Positions 58,773-64,000 of a DNA stretch of 64,000 bases are shown piece by piece. Every line of letters begins with the position of its first letter. Within the stretch, counting starts at the first letter, position 1. The position numbers and the translations under genes are program-made. Where the stretch lies: NCBI RefSeq assembly GCF_001723285.1, contig NZ_LPWG01000012.1, positions 310,001-374,000 of the forward strand. Reading direction: 5' to 3'. This DNA comes from Methyloceanibacter methanicus (GTDB lineage Bacteria > Pseudomonadota > Alphaproteobacteria > Rhizobiales > Methyloligellaceae). Under the pieces are notes generated by a model, which saw only the letters and a program-made list of their open reading frames with translations, was not told where the DNA came from and searched no databases.

Positions 58773-59112
58773 TCTTGCGGGTGTAGTGTCCAATCGAAGA
58801 AGATGAAAAGCACCCCAGTTGCTGGGGTGCTTTTCCCGGCTACGGGAATCGTGCAGAAAAAGACCGCTCTGGAACCCAGAGCTGGCATCGCCTATATTTT
58901 TTGCTTCAACCGAATCTGAGGTCGAGCAGGGTGCCGGCCGGGATACGGGCGATGTTACACAGTCGATTGAAACGGCGTCGTGCGCACGGCTCTTGAAGCC
59001 GCGCCGCCAGGCCTGTCGAGTTGCCAGTGGCGATGATGGGGATACGAAGCGAGTGATGGGCCGAACGAGTCGCGTGAGTCCGACGAGCCATCGCAACGAA
59101 TCTCGATGCGGG
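58773..59112. other. 340-base gap before the BON-type gene
   Basis: Contains the terminator at 58806-58834. Beyond it no gene is supported. An in-frame ATG at 59056 could extend the BON-type protein by 19 residues. Confidence 0.4.
58806..58834 (+). terminator. Perfect rho-independent terminator after DUF3096
   Basis: AAAAGCACCCCAG (58806-58818), loop TTG, CTGGGGTGCTTTT (58822-58834): a 13-bp perfect inverted repeat, active in either direction. Confidence 0.95.
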
Positions 59113-60173
59113 ATGGGGTTGCAGGGTGTGCTCGTGCTGACCGCTGCGCTTTTCGTGCTATTGCTCCCGAGTGCGCTGACGGCTGCGGCGCCTGAGACCG
59201 CGACGGAAGACGGCGCGCCCCCTGCAGGCGCCCAAGCGAACCAGAATCAGGCGGCGGACGATCAGGCGAACAAGGCAAGCGATGAGAACAATTCGCCCGG
59301 CTATGCTTGGTCCGCCAATCGGAGCGGGTCCCGGATCACGCTCCGCGGGGCCGTGCCCTCGGAAGAGGACAGGCAGACCGCGCTCGGCATGGTGAAAGCC
59401 CATTTCCCCGATTTTGCGGTCGAGGAAAAAGTGGAAGTGGTTGAATCCGGGCCGCCGCGCGAGCAATGGCTGGCGGCGGTGAGTTTCGGCCTTCAACAGC
59501 TCGCGCAAATGACAAAGGGCAAGGTGCGTCTGACCGACCGCGGTTTGACGGTGACCGGTCAGGCCGCGAATGCGGACCAGTACGGAAAGATCAAGAAGGC
59601 CTTGGCCGGGCCGTTGCCCGCGGGCCTGACCCTGACGGGTGACGGCGTACGGCCGCCCGTCGCCAATCCGTTCGTTTTCGAAGCCGATCTCGGACCGAAT
59701 GCACTGAGCCTCGCGGGAAGCGTGCCGAGCGAGGATGCGCGCAAGACCGTGCGGGACTTGTCGCGGCAGCTTTTCGCGCGGCCGGGCCTGGACGACCGGT
59801 TGGAAGTGGCCTCCGGCGCGCGAAGAACTGGGACGAGGCTGTTGCCGCGGCCTTGCGCGCGCTGTCGCGGCTCGAGACCGGCAAGGTCGCGCTGACCGGC
59901 GTCGCTGTAAGCATCGAAGGCGTCGCGCCCGATCAAGGCACGGCCGTTGCCGTCGCCTACCAGCTTCGGCGGGATTTGCCGGAGCGGTTCTCGACATCGG
60001 AGAGCATCAAGTGGAAGGAAGCGGCGGTGCCGCTCAACTTCGCACCCAGGGCCGCGCCGTCTCAAGACGTGGCGGCCACAGTCGTTCCGCGCATCAAGTC
60101 GGTCCCCGAGGACAGCAGGAGATGGCGAAGCGGTGCGCTGCCGCCGCTCGTTCCGCTCGGCGGCGGACGCTGA
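59113..60173 (+). CDS. Secreted BON-type repeat protein (frameshifted)
   Basis: About 353 residues. The ATG at 59113 (MGLQGVLVLTAALFVLLLPSALTAA) opens a signal peptide; the ATG at 59056 is an alternative. The mature region repeats a strand-helix-strand unit with ITLRGAVPSEEDRQTALGMV, VRLTDRGLTVTGQAANADQYGKIKKAL, and LSLAGSVPSEDARKTVRDLSRQLF, a BON-like or OmpA N-terminal layout known in Hyphomicrobiales. The end (NWDEAVAAALRALSRLETGKVALTGVAVSIEG) is in another frame; one base is missing near 59825. No OmpA peptidoglycan-binding domain follows; the tail is proline-rich. Confidence 0.7.
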
Positions 60174-60207
60174 GATAACACGCGCGGGGACGGCGCTTCC
60201 AAGGCGC

Positions 60208-61095
60208 CTAATCGTTGACGGCGAAGAACGAGGCGATGGCCTCGACCTGGTCGGGCTCGGCGAGCGTCGGCGCATGCCCTTGGTGGGGAACGATCATGGT
60301 CCGCAAGTTTGGATGCCGCTCGACCATCTCGTTCAGCGTCTCGGCGCTGAGGATGTCGGAGTGCTCGCCGCGAATGACGAAGGTCGGCATCTTGCTCAAG
60401 GCCACGAACTCCGGCCACATCGGAGGAAAGGGGCGGCTGAGGTCGACCATGCCGATCGCCTTGCCAAGCTTTCGATCGTAGGACAACACGAGCCGGCCCT
60501 TGTGCTCCTCGAAAACGCTGCGCGCCATCTGATCCCATTGGGCATCGGTGAAGTCGGGGAATCCGCGCTCATTGATCTCGCGCATGATCTGCATGGCGTC
60601 CGCCCATGTCTTGGGCGAAGGCATGCGCCGGACATAGTTGACGATGCGGGCGAGCCCTCGCGTCTCGATCACGGGGCCGATATCGTTGAGCACGACGGGG
60701 CCCATGGCCGTCGGGCGCGCGGCCGCCATCAGCATCGTGACGATGCCGCCCCGCGATGTCCCGACAATGCCGACCTGGTGCAGTCCCTGAATCGTCAGGA
60801 AGTCCAGAACGTCGGCCAGTTCCACCGTGGGGATGTAAGTTGCGCCAGTTCGAATCGTACTCCGAGCGACCGCGCCACGATAGTCGATGCAGTAGACGTT
60901 CCGCGGCGTTTCGGGATGCGTCGACAGATAGGTGGCAAGCTTGTGGAAGTCGCGGGAATTGCGCGTCAGGCCCGCCAGGCAAATGACGCTGCGATAGCGC
61001 TCGTCCGGTGCCGGGTAGTGGCGCGCATAGAGCGTCAGATCGTCCGAGGACTCATAGAATATGTCGCGCCAAGGCTTGCTCTGAAGCTCAAGCAT
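60208..61095 (-). CDS. Alpha/beta hydrolase
   Basis: 295 residues, complete frame. Oxyanion region VICLAGLTRNSRDF, nucleophile elbow GTSRGG (VGIVGTSRGGIVTMLMAAARP), an Asp in RGEHSDILS and a His in VPHQGHAPTLAEPDQVEAI give the expected Ser-Asp-His triad. No secretion signal. The substrate is unknown. It is separated from the lytic transglycosylase by 133 bases on the same strand. Confidence 0.88.
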   Translation of the reverse strand: MLELQSKPWRDIFYESSDDLTLYARHYPAPDERYRSVICLAGLTRNSRDFHKLATYLSTHPETPRNVYCIDYRGAVARSTIRTGATYIPTVELADVLDFLTIQGLHQVGIVGTSRGGIVTMLMAAARPTAMGPVVLNDIGPVIETRGLARIVNYVRRMPSPKTWADAMQIMREINERGFPDFTDAQWDQMARSVFEEHKGRLVLSYDRKLGKAIGMVDLSRPFPPMWPEFVALSKMPTFVIRGEHSDILSAETLNEMVERHPNLRTMIVPHQGHAPTLAEPDQVEAIASFFAVND

Positions 61096-61228
61096 GGTCC
61101 ATCGCCGATTTGGGGGGCACCGTCTGGAGAACCCGTCCGATGCGCGGTTTCGCGCGCCGCTGCCTTTCGCACCCTTGATGGCGGATCAATCCTCGAAAAG
61201 TCAACCGCACAAGCGCCTATTCGGCCCC

Positions 61229-63932
61229 TTAAGGCGATTTTGGCGCCTCCGAGACCGGTTGGACGGATGCGGTTTCGGACGGCGGGACCCGGCGGCCCCT
61301 GTTGAGGTCCTGGACGAGGTGCAAAGCATTCTCCGGCCCTGCCAGGCGGGAGCGGTAAAGCTGCAGCGTCTCCATGATCTTGATCACGTAGCGGCGCGTC
61401 TCCGTGAACGGAATGCGTTCGATCCAGTCCACGGGGTCGACGTCGGGGTCGCGCGGGTCGCCATAGATGCCCACCCACTCCTTCACGCGTCCGGGACCGG
61501 CATTGTAGGCGGCAAGGGCCATGAAGTAGGAGCCGTCATAGTTCGTGATCAGATCGTTGAGGAAGGCTTCGCCGAGCTGGGTGTTGTAGGCGGGGTTGGT
61601 CAGCTTGGCCTGGGAATATTGAACCTTGTACCGCCGTGCGACGCCGCGTGCGGTCGCGGCATCAGCTGCATCAGCCGCTGGCGCCAACAGGGCTCTTGGC
61701 GGCGGCGTGAACTCGCTCTCTTGCCGGGACAGCGCATGCACCAGAGCCGGGTCCACCCGTTCGTCGACGAGGCTCTTGAAAGACGGCATCACGCCGACGG
61801 GCAGGGCGTAGTCGCCCATGGGCAGGTCGCGATTGAAGGCGATCTTCGACAGGCGCAGGGCCATTTGCTTGTGCCCCACCGCCTTGGCGAACTCGGCCAG
61901 CAGCACGACCTCGGCCGCGTTGTCGAGCGTGCGGGAGAGGGACAGCAGGAACTGCGGCGTCACCCACTCCACACCGACGGCGCGCGCCACGCCCAGTGCG
62001 CGGACGGCATTACGCCCCATGAAGCGCTCGATATCCTCCGGGGTCGGGACCGGCGTCGCGGTGACCGCGAGCCGGGCCGGACGCGGGTCGAGCGCCTGGC
62101 GGCCGAGCTGGCCGTAAAAATACTGTGGATACTTCGCGGCCACATGGAAGTGCACCGCGGCCGAACCGCGGTCGCCGAGAGCCAGCGCCGTGCGTCCTAG
62201 CCAATACTCGGCGCGCGAGATATCCCGGGAGTCGGTCGCGCCGCGCCGCATCGACAGAAAATGACGCAGCGCCGTTTGCGGCTCGTCCAGATAGCGGAGC
62301 GCCACCCAGCCCGCGAGAAACTCCGCCTCCACATACTGGTCGGCCAGATGTTGCCGTTCGGCGGCAAGGCCGTGTTTCGCCGCGATCTCATAGGCAGTGC
62401 GGGGCTGCCCGTCGTTGAGGGCCGCCCGAACGTTGACCCGGCGCTCGATCCACCATTCCTTCATATCGAGAAGAAGGTCGGGCTCCGGCGGAACATCGAG
62501 CAGGAGCTTCCAGGCAATGAGCCGCTGCTCCTTATCCTTGGTGCGCCGGAGCCACTGAATGTTGTTGAAACGAAGCCCGAGGTCGTCCTCGACGGCGTCG
62601 TCCGGCAACGCCTTGAGCAGCTTGCCCGCGTTGTCGTTGCGCTTGACCACGGCCACGCGTGCATTGACCTTTTTCTGCTCGGCCTCCGGCAAGTGCTTGG
62701 CCACACGCAAGGCCGCACTGCACGCCTTGGACTTGTCCGGGTACAGAAGAACGTCGATGCGTGCCCGGTGATCGTCCGCATCCAGCATGTCGCCGAACTC
62801 GCTGAGGATCTTCTGCTCCGTGTCTTCTTCGAGATCGTCCTCGCGCCACGCGGCGTCGACACTGGCTTCGGCCCGCTCCTTGTCGCCTTCCTTCAGATAG
62901 ACGCCGGCGAGCGCCGCGCGTCCGGCGCCGGTCTCGGGCTCGGAGTCCTTGAAGAAGGCCTTGATGCGTTCCGGGGACGCGTCCGTGAGAAAGAGCGACG
63001 TTTCCGCCTTTTCGCGAAGCCGGTCGAGCTGCGGCCACATCGGATGGGTCTTCCGGTACGCCTCGACCGCCTCGGCCTCGAGATACGTACTCTTCGTATA
63101 GCTGTAGCGGTACCAGAGCGCGAAATCCCGCGCCGCGGGATCCTCGATCTTGGGCGTGGTCTCATCGACGCTGCCCTTGTGGCGCATGACGAAGCGCGTG
63201 CGGCTTTCGTCGGAGCTGTCGAGCTTGTACTCGAGCAACGGTTTGAGGATCGATGCGTAGTCGAGCGCGGGTTCGGGCGCGCCGGGCTCATTGGTCGCGG
63301 CGGGGATGAACGGTCGGCTCCGGGACGGTGTCCGGCATGAATGAAGCGGGCGCGGCGGCCAGTTTTGCGCCGTCTTCCTCGCCGTCCGCCTTGTCGTCCC
63401 CTTCGGCGGTCTTGTCCCCGTCGGCCTTGTCGTCCGGCTCCGCCGAGACCGCATCCTCATTTTCGGATGCCGGCTCGGCAGACGGCGACTGCGGCTCCAT
63501 GGTGGCCTGCGGGATGGCCGCGATCGTGGTCGCTTCGGCGGCTTGTTGCGAGACTTTGGTCGCCGTTGTCTCGTTCGGTGTCACGGTCGCCGTCTCGGCG
63601 GCAAGGGTGGGCCCCGCCGCGCTTGCTTCCGTGACCGGACCTCTCAGGGCCGGCGTCCGTGTCGCGGTCGTTTCGCCTGCGGGCGGCGTTTGACCGGAGG
63701 CGGAAGCCTGGGATTGCAGGCTCTGCGGTGCCAGTGCGTCCGAAGCGGCGGGCTCGGAGGACAACGTCCCGGCGGATGCGTCGGCCGTTGGTGCGGGGCT
63801 TGGAACAGCAGGGGAGCGTTCGGGGTTTCTTGCAGGAAGCGGTATCGCCTCCGTCTTGGCGTCGGCGCAAACCGGAACCGCCCAAGCAAAGGCCAAAAGA
63901 AGCGCGATTCTATACGCGTGTGTGCGTTCCAT
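61229..63932 (-). CDS. slt: Soluble lytic murein transglycosylase (several shifts)
   Basis: Cleaves peptidoglycan glycan strands in the periplasm. The ATG at 63932 opens a signal peptide (ALLLAFAWAVPVCADA) and a long Ala/Pro/Glu linker, then superhelical repeats (about residues 220-700) and the SLT domain. The catalytic Glu is in LSRQESEF; downstream AYNAGPGRVKEW and WIERIPFTETRRYVIKIMETLQLYR are intact. Between 61655 and 61712 the conserved text after ESEF (AAAKSPVGASGLMQLMPATA) is scrambled. Three single missing bases (about 61707, 61675 and 61658) cancel out and restore it. A further shift near 63305-63325 splits the linker from the repeats. Confidence 0.88.
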
Positions 63933-64000
63933 GATCGTCGATTGCTTCCGGCTACGACCCGCGTCTAGCGCTCAGTACGCCCCCCGATACCCAGGAGCCG

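Overview
The window looks like a chromosome segment of a high-G+C alphaproteobacterium of the order Hyphomicrobiales (Rhizobiales). The main support is gene order and family content: coaD, two cyclophilins, queA and tgt in a row; glmU-glmS; recG facing sdhE-mfd; UPF0314, IalB, HspQ, DUF1254/DUF1214 and AraC families typical of that order. Methylotrophic relatives such as Hyphomicrobium or Methyloceanibacter are possible, but the genus cannot be fixed from sequence reading alone.

Layout. 1-1.0 kb: the start of an AAA/OLD-like ATPase of visibly lower G+C, cut by the window edge. 1.1-12.0 kb: genome maintenance (uvrA, a PIF1-like helicase, ssb, gyrA) with UPF0314, a MAPEG protein and a bacterioferritin. 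12-20 kb: a Crp/Fnr regulator, an FNR-type box and ompW; then coaD, two peptidyl-prolyl isomerases, a small DMT permease, queA and tgt; then an EamA transporter and a short DHFR-like protein. 20-28 kb: small membrane and secreted proteins, tRNA-Lys, a DUF3311/sodium-solute symporter pair, a candidate structured RNA, a zinc metallopeptidase and an orphan amino-acid-type binding protein. 28-38 kb: a SPOR protein, glmU, glmS, a TPR protein with internal repeats, DUF502, DUF1254 and three small secreted proteins. 38-52 kb: an AraC regulator, recG, sdhE, mfd, an acyl-CoA ligase, an oligopeptide-binding protein, IalB, HspQ, a lipid A acyltransferase and a UbiH-type hydroxylase. 52-64 kb: a porin, TerC, a pentapeptide-repeat protein, a macro-domain protein, tRNA-Ser, YihY, DUF3096, a BON-type secreted protein, an alpha/beta hydrolase and a soluble lytic transglycosylase.

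How the genes work together. Most are housekeeping: DNA repair and topology (uvrA, ssb, gyrA, recG, mfd), envelope precursor supply and remodelling (glmS, glmU, lytic transglycosylase, SPOR protein, lipid A acyltransferase, OmpW and OprP-like porins), queuosine tRNA modification (queA, tgt), and cofactor or respiratory support (coaD, sdhE, UbiH).

Two cautions and one lead. First, about twenty single-base shifts, mostly missing bases in short G/C runs, break or scramble conserved genes, including glmU, mfd and the catalytic region of the lytic transglycosylase. This is far more likely to be sequencing or assembly error than real decay, so disrupted genes are listed as CDS spans with the shift noted. 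Second, no complete unfamiliar multi-gene system is visible. The best leads are the minus-strand structured RNA candidate near 25.3-25.5 kb, the edge ATPase that may begin a defence-type island, a tRNA-guanine transglycosylase lacking most of its zinc ligands, and short tandem repeats upstream of ssb and bacterioferritin.
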